Part shown: piece after piece, positions 1-7,645 of the stretch
Numbering within the stretch: position 1 is the stretch's first letter
Layout of the letters: every line of letters begins with the position of its first letter
From: Bacillus massilinigeriensis
GTDB taxonomy: Bacteria > Bacillota > Bacilli > Bacillales > Cytobacillaceae
Length of the DNA stretch: 64,000 nucleotides
Assembly: GCF_900117315.1 (NCBI RefSeq)
Contig: NZ_LT630337.1
Span: 2,675,601-2,739,600, forward strand
Direction of reading: 5' to 3'
Notes under the pieces: generated by a model
Seen by the model: only the letters and a program-made list of their open reading frames with translations
What the model was told of the DNA's origin: nothing
Databases searched by the model: none
Position numbers and translations under genes: made by a program

Positions 1-208
1 ATATTTTTTATTAGAGCATAATTCATTATTTAATCATTACCAATTCTTTTTTGGAATTTTCCAATCTATGATAAATTGACACTATAAATTTTTATTGGAA
101 AATTTGTTATTAATGTCAATTTTTTTATTTACTTTTTTCAATTATGTTACACCGATGAAATTGAAGTTATGATAAGATAATTGGTAAGAAAGTAGGGGGT
201 AAAATTTC

Positions 209-664
209 ATGACACTATCAAAATACATAACAGATATACTAAATGGAACAATTGAATCAGTAAAAGCTGTCCTCCCTTTTGAGGTTGCTGTTGAAAAACC
301 CTCTTTATTCACCCAACCTTTTACCCAACATTCAGTCGGTGTATTAATTGGTATGACTGGTGATTTAAGAGGAAGGATCATCATTAATGGTGAGGAATCA
401 ATTTTCGGGAAGATTGGAGAAGGAATGTTCGGTATGGCGCTAGAGGGCGAGATGCTAGAATCCTTCGCAGGTGAGCTCGGAAATATGATTGCAGGTAACC
501 TTTCAACTTCCATTTCGGAAAAAGGATTTGAAATGGATATTACTCCACCTACTGTATTAGTCGGGCAAACTAAGGTTTATGGTTTCGAAAAGGCCTTTCG
601 TCTTCCGATTCAAATGGAGAATATAGGTGCTCTTGAAGTAATACTAATGATTGAAATGAAATAA
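209..664 (+). CDS. cheX: CheX-like chemotaxis phosphatase
   Basis: A 151-residue protein of the CheC/CheX/FliY phosphatase fold, whose members dephosphorylate CheY-P in the cytoplasm. The single E-x-x-N catalytic motif is visible as E89-L-G-N92 on the helix ESFAGELGNMIAGN; one motif rather than two fits CheX better than CheC. The start is an ATG after AGTAGGGGGT. It stands alone, upstream of a strong hairpin and unrelated to the oxidase genes that follow; the other chemotaxis gene in the window, cheR, is far away. CheC-like drift cannot be excluded without alignment. Confidence 0.8.
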   Translation: MTLSKYITDILNGTIESVKAVLPFEVAVEKPSLFTQPFTQHSVGVLIGMTGDLRGRIIINGEESIFGKIGEGMFGMALEGEMLESFAGELGNMIAGNLSTSISEKGFEMDITPPTVLVGQTKVYGFEKAFRLPIQMENIGALEVILMIEMK

Positions 665-672
665 AAAATTAA

Positions 673-718
673 AGTGGCTGTCTCAAATGGTGTCTGCACA
701 CCCGATGAGACAGCCACT
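673..718. terminator. Long perfect hairpin, probably a bidirectional terminator
   Basis: Arms AGTGGCTGTCTCA (673-685) and TGAGACAGCCACT (706-718) are exact complements, and a smaller GGTGT/ACACC hairpin sits in the loop. The minus-strand side is followed by a T-rich run, so it would end the small zinc-ribbon gene. On the plus strand it lies just after the CheX-like gene but lacks a good T-tract. Confidence 0.6.
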
Positions 719-798
719 CTGCCTTCCCAGATTGGTGGCCGTTTAACATGGTCCCTCTTTTTCTGGAATCATCCCCTTTTGTTTTCATGATTCCATTT

Positions 799-927
799 TT
801 ATTGATGGTTGTTTTTCTGATTATGAACCTCTATCCAAATTTTATTCTTCACAACCACTCCGCAATTCTTACAATTTACTTCACTATTATACAGGAGTCT
901 ACATTGATCACAATAATACTTAAACAT
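799..927 (-). CDS. Small zinc-ribbon protein (42 aa)
   Basis: Minus-strand ATG at 927 to TAA at 799 gives 42 residues beginning MFKYYCDQC. It contains two CxxC knuckles, C6-x2-C9 and C19-x2-C22, the pattern of a minimal zinc ribbon, followed by a basic tail. A G-rich stretch (AGTGAGTGGG) precedes the start at a plausible but weak Shine-Dalgarno distance. A hairpin with a minus-strand T-run lies downstream. I do not recognise the family. The competing plus-strand frame over the same bases is hydrophobic and has no ribosome site. The paired cysteines argue for real coding, but conservation has not been tested. Confidence 0.5.
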   Translation of the reverse strand: MFKYYCDQCRLLYNSEVNCKNCGVVVKNKIWIEVHNQKNNHQ

Positions 928-1175
928 TTTACCCACTCACTTTTCAAAATCATTCCGTTGGATATTTTATGAAAAATTATTATTTTAGTGAATGGTTTAT
1001 CTGCTAATTTGTTCACTATATTGTCATAATCTATTTTTTGACTTTTCCAAATACTGCATTTAATTGGAAAATATATTATATTCGGGTAATGTACACAAAC
1101 TCTAGGAATACCAAGGCTTTTATGATGATGATTATTCAACACTTCACAATTTATTCACATTTTGGAATCCGTTTT

Positions 1176-1218
1176 TGTGATATTCGTCACTGATATATCA
1201 ATTTATTACTATTACCAT
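1176..1218 (+). promoter_or_regulatory. Crp/Fnr-type box and -10 for the ba3 oxidase operon
   Basis: TGTGA-TATTCG-TCACT at 1176-1191 matches the Bacillus Fnr/Crp palindrome TGTGA-N6-TCACA at 9 of 10 positions. TACCAT at 1213-1218 fits a -10 and begins 29.5 nt from the box centre, giving class II (-41.5) geometry. Transcription would start near 1225, leaving a leader of about 120 nt before the first oxidase gene. Nothing else was seen between 928 and 1343. Confidence 0.65.
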
Positions 1219-1343
1219 AGTATTAAATTGATTAATGAACAATTTGTGAAATACCTTAAACACCAATGGAATCTTTTGAATTGTTAGGTATTATGAAAGT
1301 GTAATTATTTATTTATTTAAAAAACATGAGGGGAGTGTAGAGC

Positions 1344-1493
1344 ATGGTGAAAACGGAACTTAGCAACAAAACAAAGACCGAAGTTGAAGATAGTTCCAAC
1401 TTAAAAGGAACTATGGCCTCCGTTTTCTTATTAGGGTTCTTCCTAGTAGCGGTATGGGTTGGAGTTTACTTCTTATTCTTGGATCGTTTTTAA
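1344..1493 (+). CDS. Cytochrome c oxidase subunit IIa-like small membrane protein
   Basis: 49 residues with a hydrophilic, lysine/glutamate-rich N-terminus and one transmembrane helix (about residues 25-46) ending LFLDRF. The size, single helix and position directly before the CuA subunit match subunit IIa of ba3-type (B-type) oxidases, which stabilises the catalytic core. ATG follows GAGGGGAG. It is the first gene of the oxidase operon, 24 nt before subunit II. No catalytic residues are expected. Confidence 0.8.
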   Translation: MVKTELSNKTKTEVEDSSNLKGTMASVFLLGFFLVAVWVGVYFLFLDRF

Positions 1494-1517
1494 GAAATAG
1501 AAAGGGGAAATTAAGCT

Positions 1518-1994
1518 ATGCATATGCATAAATTTGAAAAAATATGGCTTATTTTCGGAGTAGGCGCCCTTCTAGTTTTCCTTACTGTACTTGGAGTAAG
1601 CGCATTCTATCTTGGAAATCAGCCACCTAGCTGTTTGAAAACAGTCGACCCAGAGAAAATCGACACAACAGCACCATTCGATAAACCTGGTCTTCATAAA
1701 GTGGAAGGAAAAGAGTGGGATTATGAACTTGTCTTTGTAGCACAAGCATTTGCTTATAATCCTGGTAATGTAGAGGTTCCACTTGGAGCTAAAGTAAAGG
1801 TAATTGCAACTACTAAGGATGTCATGCACGGATTTGAGGTTGCTGGTACCAATATTAATATGATGCTTGAACCTGGATATCTCAGTGAAATTGTTACTAC
1901 TTTTGAAAAACCTGGTGAATATTTAATTCTTTGTAATGAATACTGTGGTACTGGTCACCACATGATGACTTCAAAAATCGAGGTGGTTAAATAA
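1518..1994 (+). CDS. cbaB: ba3-type cytochrome c oxidase subunit II (CuA)
   Basis: 158 residues: one N-terminal membrane anchor (about 9-32) and an extracytoplasmic cupredoxin domain that accepts electrons from cytochrome c. All CuA ligands are visible: H104, C139, E141 (backbone carbonyl position), C143, H147 and M150, with the C-x3-C-x3-H-x2-M spacing of Thermus-type ba3 oxidases. The length is much shorter than caa3 subunit II and there is no fused cytochrome c. ATG at 1518 is preferred over the in-frame ATG at 1524 because AAGGGG lies 10 nt upstream. The stop overlaps the next ATG (TAATG), so translation is coupled to subunit I. Confidence 0.93.
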   Translation: MHMHKFEKIWLIFGVGALLVFLTVLGVSAFYLGNQPPSCLKTVDPEKIDTTAPFDKPGLHKVEGKEWDYELVFVAQAFAYNPGNVEVPLGAKVKVIATTKDVMHGFEVAGTNINMMLEPGYLSEIVTTFEKPGEYLILCNEYCGTGHHMMTSKIEVVK

Positions 1995-3649
1995 TGCTTA
2001 GCCCAACAGCTAACCCAAAAGTTGACCGCCGTGATGGCAAATTAGCAATGGCCCACTTCTATGTGGCATTTATTGCATTAGCGTTAGGCGGTATTGCCGG
2101 ACTATTACAAGTATTAGTCCGTACTGGCAAGGTAACCTTACCTGCTGGAATTACTTATTATCAAATATTAACCGTTCACGGTGTTATCTTAGCACTTGTC
2201 TTAACTACATTCTTTATCTTAGGTTTTGAACACTCAGGCGTTAGCCGTACGTCCGGTACATATTCAAAAGGTCAGCGTTTAGCCGGATGGATTGGCTTTT
2301 GGGTCATGACAATCGGTACAGCAATGGCAGCTGTGATGATTCTATTAAATGAGGCATCTGTACTATATACTTTCTATGCACCATTACAAGCACATTTCCT
2401 TTACTACCTAGGATTAACACTTGTCGTTGTTGGTAGCTGGATTGACGGTGCTGCAATTATTATGGGTTATGTAAGATGGCGTAAAAATAACCCAGGTCAA
2501 CCTAGTCCATTGCTTACCTTTATGGCTACTGTAAATACCATTTTATGGGATGTTGCTACTTTAGGTGTTGCAGCAACTGTATTAGTTCAATTACTACCAT
2601 GGTCAATGGGGCTCGTTGATACCGTAAACGTTGGTGTCAGCCGTACATTGTTCTGGTATTTTGGACACCCACTAGTATACTTCTGGTTACTTCCAGCCTA
2701 CATGGCATGGTATGTCATTATTCCAAAAGTTATCGGTGGTAAAATTTTCTCAGATTCATTAGCACGTATGTCATTTATCTTGTTCTTATTATTCTCAATC
2801 CCAGTTGGTTTCCACCATCAATTGTTGGAACCTGGTATTGATCCAGCTTGGAAGTTCTTACAGGTTGTATTAACATTCTTAGTTGTTATTCCTTCTTTAA
2901 TGACCGCCTTCTCATTATTTGCGACATTTGAAAGATTCGGTCGTTCAAAAGGAGCAACTGGTCTATTTGGATGGTTTAGAAAACTTCCTTGGGGAGATGC
3001 TCGATTCACAGTACCTTTCATCGGTATGTTAGCCTTCATTCCAGCTGGTGCTGGTGGTATGGTCAATGCATCTCACCAAATGAACCAAGTTGTTCATAAT
3101 ACTATTTGGGTTACTGGACACTTCCATTTAACTCTAGCTACAGCAGTAGTTCTTACTTTCTTTGGAACAGCTTATTGGTTAGTACCACACTTAACTGGAC
3201 GTACTTTATCAAAGGCAATGAACAAATTAGCTATTATCCAAGGTGTTCTTTGGGCAGTTGGTATGACTTTCATGTCAGGAGCCATGCACGCAGCTGGATT
3301 ACTAGGAGCTCCACGTCGTTCTGCATTCTCAGATTACGCTGCTTCTGCACAGGCTGCTGATTGGGTTCCTTACCAAATCGCTCAAGCTGTTGGTGGATCA
3401 ATCTTATTCTTATCTATCATTCTAATGCTATACATCTTTGTAAATCTTGCATTCTTCGCTCCTAAGGGTGAACAAGAATTCCCTCTTGGAGAGGCAGAAA
3501 ATGCTACAGAAAAAGCACCAATGGTATTCGAAAACTGGAAGATTTGGCTTGGCATTACAGCATTACTTATCCTATTTGCTTACACGATTCCATTTATTGA
3601 CCTTATTCAAAATGCGCCTCCTGGAGCAAAAGGATTCAAATTGTGGTAA
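1994..3649 (+). CDS. cbaA: ba3-type cytochrome c oxidase subunit I
   Basis: 551 residues, polytopic. It reduces O2 at a heme a3-CuB centre and pumps protons. Ligands seen: H62 (low-spin heme), the H225-P-L-V-Y229 Cu-ligand/tyrosine crosslink pair, H274-H275 (CuB) and H376-F-H378 (high-spin and low-spin hemes). The crosslink spacing and short length place it in the B-type (ba3) class, which has high oxygen affinity. It overlaps subunit II by one base and ends the operon at a strong terminator. The upstream Crp/Fnr box suggests induction at low oxygen (inference). Confidence 0.95.
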   Translation: MLSPTANPKVDRRDGKLAMAHFYVAFIALALGGIAGLLQVLVRTGKVTLPAGITYYQILTVHGVILALVLTTFFILGFEHSGVSRTSGTYSKGQRLAGWIGFWVMTIGTAMAAVMILLNEASVLYTFYAPLQAHFLYYLGLTLVVVGSWIDGAAIIMGYVRWRKNNPGQPSPLLTFMATVNTILWDVATLGVAATVLVQLLPWSMGLVDTVNVGVSRTLFWYFGHPLVYFWLLPAYMAWYVIIPKVIGGKIFSDSLARMSFILFLLFSIPVGFHHQLLEPGIDPAWKFLQVVLTFLVVIPSLMTAFSLFATFERFGRSKGATGLFGWFRKLPWGDARFTVPFIGMLAFIPAGAGGMVNASHQMNQVVHNTIWVTGHFHLTLATAVVLTFFGTAYWLVPHLTGRTLSKAMNKLAIIQGVLWAVGMTFMSGAMHAAGLLGAPRRSAFSDYAASAQAADWVPYQIAQAVGGSILFLSIILMLYIFVNLAFFAPKGEQEFPLGEAENATEKAPMVFENWKIWLGITALLILFAYTIPFIDLIQNAPPGAKGFKLW

Positions 3650-3656
3650 AAAACGG

Positions 3657-3687
3657 GCTCCCAACTTACTGTTGGGAGCTTTTTTTG
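3657..3687 (+). terminator. Rho-independent terminator of the oxidase operon
   Basis: GCTCCCAAC (3657-3665) pairs with GTTGGGAGC (3671-3679) around a 5-nt loop and is followed by eight T residues. Confidence 0.93.
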
Positions 3688-3710
3688 CTTATTTATTTAG
3701 ATTATATAGC

Positions 3711-5225
3711 CTACAACTGATATAATCCTTTGTATTTTGTTTCTAAATAGTGGATTAGGTATTTTGAGTTTAATCCCTCACCGGTTGCATCGTGCAATAT
3801 TTCCAATGGCTGTTTCAATTTTCCATATTGATGGATATTCTTTGTAAACCATTCTTTGATTGGTTTTAGATTTCCTATCTCCAATAATTGATCGAACCCT
3901 GGGATATCCTTTAATAGAGCATTTTTAAATTGAGCTGCATACATATATCCTAAAGCATACGATGGGAAATAGCCAAAGCTCCCTCCTGCCCAATGGACAT
4001 CTTGAAGAACACCCTCTGCATCTTTCATAGGTCTAATTCCTAAATAGTGTTCATATTTATCATTCCAGATTTTCGGGATATCCTTAACCTCGATCTCATC
4101 ATTAAATAATCCTAATTCCATTTCATACCGAATAATGACATGTAAAGGATAAGTTAGTTCATCAGCTTCAATCCTAATTAAAGACGGCTTTGATTCATTT
4201 ATGGCAAAATAATAATCATCTAATGTAATCCCATCAAACTGTTCTTTTGCGTATTTATTTAACAAGCTATAGTTCTTCTTCCAAAAGGAATAATTTCGAC
4301 CAACAAAATTTTCAAAGAATAGGGATTGTGACTCATGAATCCCCATAGAGGTTCCAGCACAAAGTGTGGTTCCTATTAAGTCGCTTGAAATATTTTGCTC
4401 GTAAAGGGCGTGTCCCCCTTCATGAATGGTCCCAAATACCGCAGTTCGAAAGTCATTTTCATCATACCTTGTTGTGACCCGTACATCCCCTGGATTTAGG
4501 CTAATTTCAAAAGGATGTATCGTTTCATCCAGTCTTCCTGCAGCAAAGTCATATCCCATTTGATTAAGGATTTCTAAGCTAAAGTCACGTTGTTGATCCT
4601 TTGGAAAAGTTTTAAATAGGAAGCTAGTTTCAGGTTTTCTGTTTCCATTTGATATTTGCTGTACTAACGGTACTATTGCATTCTTAAGCTCTCCAAAAAC
4701 CTTATTTAACAATTCTACAGTTACACCAGGCTCATATAAGTCTAGTAATGCATTATATTTGTTCCCTTTGTATCCATAGTAATGAATGAAACGCTTGTTA
4801 AAATCAACAAGCCTCTCTAAATATGGTCGAAACATTTCAAAATCAGAATTTGCCCTTGCTTCCTCCCAAACGCTTTCAGCCTTTGATTGAAGGATGACGT
4901 ATTCCTTATACTCATTTGCAGGAATTTTCTTATTCCGTTCATACGTCTTTTTACAATCCTCTACTAACCCTTTTGTTATTTTCGAAAGTTCTCCAGCAAC
5001 TTCTTTCTCCGATAGCTTTTCTATGTAATTTGCCATTTGATCAGAGGTAGACATATGAAATACTTCGGATGATAAAACACCAATGACTTCAGAACGTTGA
5101 TTAATTCCTTTCTTTGGGGCTCCTGTACGTAAATCCCAATAGATGAGTGATAATGCTTCATTATAAGAGACTATCTTCTTTACGTAGTCAAAAAACTCTT
5201 TTTCTATTTTCTGAATAGTGTTCAT
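3711..5225 (-). CDS. ypwA: M32 carboxypeptidase (Taq family)
   Basis: About 504 residues, a cytoplasmic zinc metallocarboxypeptidase that removes C-terminal residues from peptides. The M32 zinc motif HEGGH is at about residue 268 (HExxH), followed by the conserved GIHESQS segment carrying the third ligand region, and EADELTYPLH further on. The start was moved to the second ATG (5225) because AAGGGG lies 10 nt before it; the longer reading frame starts 21 nt upstream without a ribosome site. It is the orthologue of B. subtilis YpwA and marks the left end of the syntenic block. Its neighbour upstream is the divergent DUF2249 gene. Confidence 0.92.
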   Translation of the reverse strand: MNTIQKIEKEFFDYVKKIVSYNEALSLIYWDLRTGAPKKGINQRSEVIGVLSSEVFHMSTSDQMANYIEKLSEKEVAGELSKITKGLVEDCKKTYERNKKIPANEYKEYVILQSKAESVWEEARANSDFEMFRPYLERLVDFNKRFIHYYGYKGNKYNALLDLYEPGVTVELLNKVFGELKNAIVPLVQQISNGNRKPETSFLFKTFPKDQQRDFSLEILNQMGYDFAAGRLDETIHPFEISLNPGDVRVTTRYDENDFRTAVFGTIHEGGHALYEQNISSDLIGTTLCAGTSMGIHESQSLFFENFVGRNYSFWKKNYSLLNKYAKEQFDGITLDDYYFAINESKPSLIRIEADELTYPLHVIIRYEMELGLFNDEIEVKDIPKIWNDKYEHYLGIRPMKDAEGVLQDVHWAGGSFGYFPSYALGYMYAAQFKNALLKDIPGFDQLLEIGNLKPIKEWFTKNIHQYGKLKQPLEILHDATGEGLNSKYLIHYLETKYKGLYQL

Positions 5226-5285
5226 AAATGCATTGCCCCTTTTCATTTGGATTCATATTCCATTTTAGCACACAATTCAGAATTT

Positions 5286-5328
5286 AGGTGCCAGGCACCA
5301 TCCAAAAAATGGATGGTGCCTGGCACCT
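5286..5328. repeat. GGTGCC-type palindromic hairpin between DUF2249 gene and ypwA
   Basis: Two exact 19-bp arms (5286-5304 and 5310-5328) around a 5-A loop. Each arm contains the near-palindrome GGTGCCAGGCACC. It lies 3 nt after the stop of the minus-strand DUF2249 gene and can act as its terminator, though the T-tract is weak. A related GTGCC-containing hairpin follows aroA at 53881. Confidence 0.7.
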
Positions 5329-5331
5329 ATT

Positions 5332-5565
5332 TTATTTTTTACCGATTGAAACTTTCCATGTATCGGGTCCTTCTTCTAAGTACTCCCATGTAAATTGATC
5401 TTCTCTCTCTACCATAAATTGATAACGTAATGGCTTTGGATCGTGATCGTTTACAAGTAGCATGTATTCACCGGATTCTAAAGAATCAAATGTACGGAAA
5501 ATGGTTGGGTGCTTTTCCTTAGGCGGAAAGTCTGGGACGATTACTGTTTGTGCAAATTCTTTCAT
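5332..5565 (-). CDS. DUF2249 domain protein, divergent copy
   Basis: About 77 residues with the DUF2249 signature PPKEKHPTIFRTFDSLESGE followed by VNDHDPKPLRYQF and EYLEEGP. DUF2249 proteins are small and TusA-like in outline, and are often found beside nitric-oxide or hemerythrin genes; their biochemical role is unsettled. The start was set at the ATG at 5565 because an AGGAGG lies 10 nt upstream; the longer frame begins 39 nt earlier, upstream of that site. It is divergent from the two-DUF2249 operon and has its own Crp/Fnr box and perfect TATAAT. Confidence 0.85.
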   Translation of the reverse strand: MKEFAQTVIVPDFPPKEKHPTIFRTFDSLESGEYMLLVNDHDPKPLRYQFMVEREDQFTWEYLEEGPDTWKVSIGKK

Positions 5566-5602
5566 AAGTATTGTTCCTCCTATAAAGTAATAATTCCACC
5601 TC

Positions 5603-5645
5603 ATTATATTCTCCTATTCAAGAATAAATAGTGAAGCACGTCACA
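5603..5645 (-). promoter_or_regulatory. Crp/Fnr-type box and TATAAT for the divergent DUF2249 gene
   Basis: The site at 5630-5645 (AGTGA-AGCACG-TCACA on the plus strand) matches 9 of 10 palindrome positions. On the minus strand a perfect TATAAT occupies 5608-5603, beginning 29.5 nt from the site centre, as required for class II activation. The inferred transcript starts near 5596 and reads into the DUF2249 gene. Confidence 0.7.
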
Positions 5646-5742
5646 TTTCAATTCAATATTTTTGCACCAATTTTTCCCAATAGATCAATCAACTTCTTTA
5701 TCAATCATATGGTTGAGAATGAGAATCATAAATTTCTATTTC

Positions 5743-5785
5743 TATGATTTAGGTCACAACATTTCCAATAACACCTTGATAAAAT
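5743..5785 (+). promoter_or_regulatory. Crp/Fnr-type box and -10 for the DUF2249 operon
   Basis: TATGA-TTTAGG-TCACA at 5743-5758 matches 9 of 10 palindrome positions. TAAAAT at 5780-5785 begins 29.5 nt from its centre. Transcription would start near 5792, leaving a leader of about 130 nt in which I see no obvious structure. Together with the box at 5630 this makes a divergent, dual-controlled intergenic region. Confidence 0.68.
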
Positions 5786-5923
5786 GAAGAATATCAGGGG
5801 ACCATATTTGTAACTGTGCTTATATTTAAATAAGAATCACTGTAGAATCTAAAGAAACACCATTACATATTATTGTTGAATAGGTCACCATCGTAGGTTT
5901 TATTTATAAAGGAGGATGAAATC

Positions 5924-6160
5924 ATGAGTCAAAGAATTGTGGAGCTAGATGTTCGTGAGGACTTAAAAAATAAATTAGAGCCCTTCCAAAAAATTATGGA
6001 AGCTATTTCTGATTTAGAGGAAAATGATATATTTATACTTCACGCTCCATTTAAACCTGTTCCTCTTTTCGCTGTTCTTAAAGGGAAAGGCTTTACAAAT
6101 GAAGTAGAAAAAATAGAATCAAAGCATTGGAAAGTTACATTTACAAAGCAAGGGAGATAA
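5924..6160 (+). CDS. DUF2249 domain protein, operon copy 1
   Basis: 78 residues, single DUF2249 domain: IVELDVRED at the N-terminus, then HAPFKPVPLFAVLKGKGF, the usual loop-helix of this family. No cysteine, signal or membrane segment is seen, so it is cytoplasmic. ATG follows AAAGGAGGATG. It heads a tight four-gene operon, with 4 nt to the next DUF2249 gene. Function is not known; its context with a heme-copper-like membrane protein and an Fe-S assembly factor suggests a part in metal or nitric-oxide-linked respiration (inference). Confidence 0.85.
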   Translation: MSQRIVELDVREDLKNKLEPFQKIMEAISDLEENDIFILHAPFKPVPLFAVLKGKGFTNEVEKIESKHWKVTFTKQGR

Positions 6161-6164
6161 TCGA

Positions 6165-6371
6165 ATGTTGCTAGATAACCGCGGACTTGAGCCGCCACAG
6201 CCAATGATGAGAACCTTAGAAGCGCTAAAATCCCTTGGTGATCATGAGGAATTGACGATTATTAATGATAGAAGGCCCATGTTTTTATATGAGCAGCTTG
6301 ATGAGCTAGGCTATAAACATCAAACAGAGCCACGTGAAGATGGCAGTTATCAAATAATCATAACTAAATAA
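6165..6371 (+). CDS. DUF2249 domain protein, operon copy 2
   Basis: 68 residues with the more canonical DUF2249 form: LDNRGLEPPQPMMRTLEAL, then NDRRPMFLYEQLDELGY. It differs clearly from copy 1, so the pair is not a recent duplication, and a heterodimer is possible (inference). GGGAG precedes its ATG, inside the end of copy 1. It is followed after 15 nt by the 12-helix membrane protein. Confidence 0.87.
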   Translation: MLLDNRGLEPPQPMMRTLEALKSLGDHEELTIINDRRPMFLYEQLDELGYKHQTEPREDGSYQIIITK

Positions 6372-6386
6372 AAGGGTGAGGCTTAA

Positions 6387-7631
6387 ATGATTCCACAAAG
6401 CAAAGGAAATGAAACCAATATTAAGCTGCCATTTTCTTTTATTTTATTTGGCTTACTGGCTTTTATTTCTTCACAACTGATCCTACTGATGAATGGAAAT
6501 AATATTATTTCAGGAAGTTTTCGGATTCCTCCTATATGGTCGGCAGCCCATTTATTCATTCTAGGATGGGCTGTAATCACAGCAATGGGCGCTATGTATC
6601 AGCTGGTACCTGTTGCATTCTTAACACCGATTTGGAGTGAAAAATTAGGCTTTGTTCAATTTTTAATTACAGCAGGTGGGATACTTTGGTTTACCCATAC
6701 CCTGTTATATGCTCCAGAAACAGCATTGCTTCCAGCAGCTATCACTGTCATCGGAATTCTTTTATTTTTATTTCAAATGCTGATGACGTTAAAAAAGCAG
6801 CCTACACCTAATATCCTAACTCTATTTGTTGGAACTGGTTTAATCTCATTCTTTCTAACAATATTATTAGGAATCACTCTTGTAACGAGCTGGAAAACGG
6901 GTTTTCTTGGACCTCATTACCAGGCAATTTTTAAAAGCCACATTTTGTTAGGTTCAACTGGTTGGTTTTCATTACTCATTTTTGGTTTTTCATATAAAAT
7001 GGTTCCCATGTTTTCCTTATCCCATGGTTTTTCAATGAAACCAGCGAAATGGGTATTTTTATTCTATTTTGCCGGTTTAGTCACGATGATATTAGCCTTT
7101 TTTACCAATGAGGATGGACTAGTATTAGCAGGGCTTATCTTGTTACTCCTTGGATTTTCTCTATTTTCAGCTCATATCATCCATATTCTTCAGAAGAGAG
7201 TAAAGAAAATATTAGATCGTCCATTTACCTATGCCCTATTAGCTATTTTATTTGGATGGCTCATTCATTTAATTTCTGTGATTGTTGCCATTTTCGGGGA
7301 TTTTGCTCAATATGCTGCCCCACTTCTATTATCCTATTTTTACTTTTGGATTGCCTTTAGTATTATTGGATACTTGTATAAAATCGTTCCCTTTCTATGG
7401 TGGACACATAAATATAGCAAGGATATTGGAAAGAAGAAGGTTCCTGTATTGAAGGATATGATTAATGACAAACTAGCCCCGCCGCTCTTTATTTCCTTTA
7501 TTATCGGGACATTACTAGTAGCTATGTCAGTTATAATCAAGAATTTAACTATTTTTTATTTGGGACAAATCATATTTTCTTTGGCTGTTCTAGTCTTTAG
7601 CATAAACATAGCTTTAGTATTAAAAAAATAA
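6387..7631 (+). CDS. 12-helix NnrS/heme-copper oxidase subunit I-like membrane protein
   Basis: 414 residues with 12 predicted transmembrane helices, the count of heme-copper oxidase subunit I and of NnrS. Membrane histidines are H55 (helix 2), H104, H177 and H185 (helix 6), H263 and H266 (helix 8) and H294 (helix 9). A motif Y-x-x-V-P recurs at Y71, Y203 and Y331, at the ends of helices 2, 6 and 10, implying a threefold internal repeat like that of oxidase subunit I. The full set of CuB ligands of a true oxidase is not obvious, so O2 or NO reduction is not claimed. ATG follows AAAGGGTGAGG. Orthologues near denitrification genes would support an NO-related role. Confidence 0.7.
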   Translation: MIPQSKGNETNIKLPFSFILFGLLAFISSQLILLMNGNNIISGSFRIPPIWSAAHLFILGWAVITAMGAMYQLVPVAFLTPIWSEKLGFVQFLITAGGILWFTHTLLYAPETALLPAAITVIGILLFLFQMLMTLKKQPTPNILTLFVGTGLISFFLTILLGITLVTSWKTGFLGPHYQAIFKSHILLGSTGWFSLLIFGFSYKMVPMFSLSHGFSMKPAKWVFLFYFAGLVTMILAFFTNEDGLVLAGLILLLLGFSLFSAHIIHILQKRVKKILDRPFTYALLAILFGWLIHLISVIVAIFGDFAQYAAPLLLSYFYFWIAFSIIGYLYKIVPFLWWTHKYSKDIGKKKVPVLKDMINDKLAPPLFISFIIGTLLVAMSVIIKNLTIFYLGQIIFSLAVLVFSINIALVLKK

Positions 7632-7645
7632 GGAGGATTTCTACT

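Noticed and set aside
73-122. Inverted AAATTGACA/TGTCAATTT before the CheX-like gene
   Set aside because: Arms are short and AT-rich with a 32-nt loop; too weak to call a terminator or operator.
748-972. Plus-strand 74-residue hydrophobic frame
   Set aside because: No ribosome site, and it is the shadow of the minus-strand cysteine-paired frame at 799-927.
876-1142. Minus-strand 88-residue frame
   Set aside because: Compositionally odd, no ribosome site, and it overlaps the zinc-ribbon frame on the same strand.
5714-5728. Fur-like TGAGAATGAGAATCA near the DUF2249 promoter
   Set aside because: Several mismatches to the 7-1-7 Fur palindrome, and the neighbouring Crp/Fnr site explains the region better.
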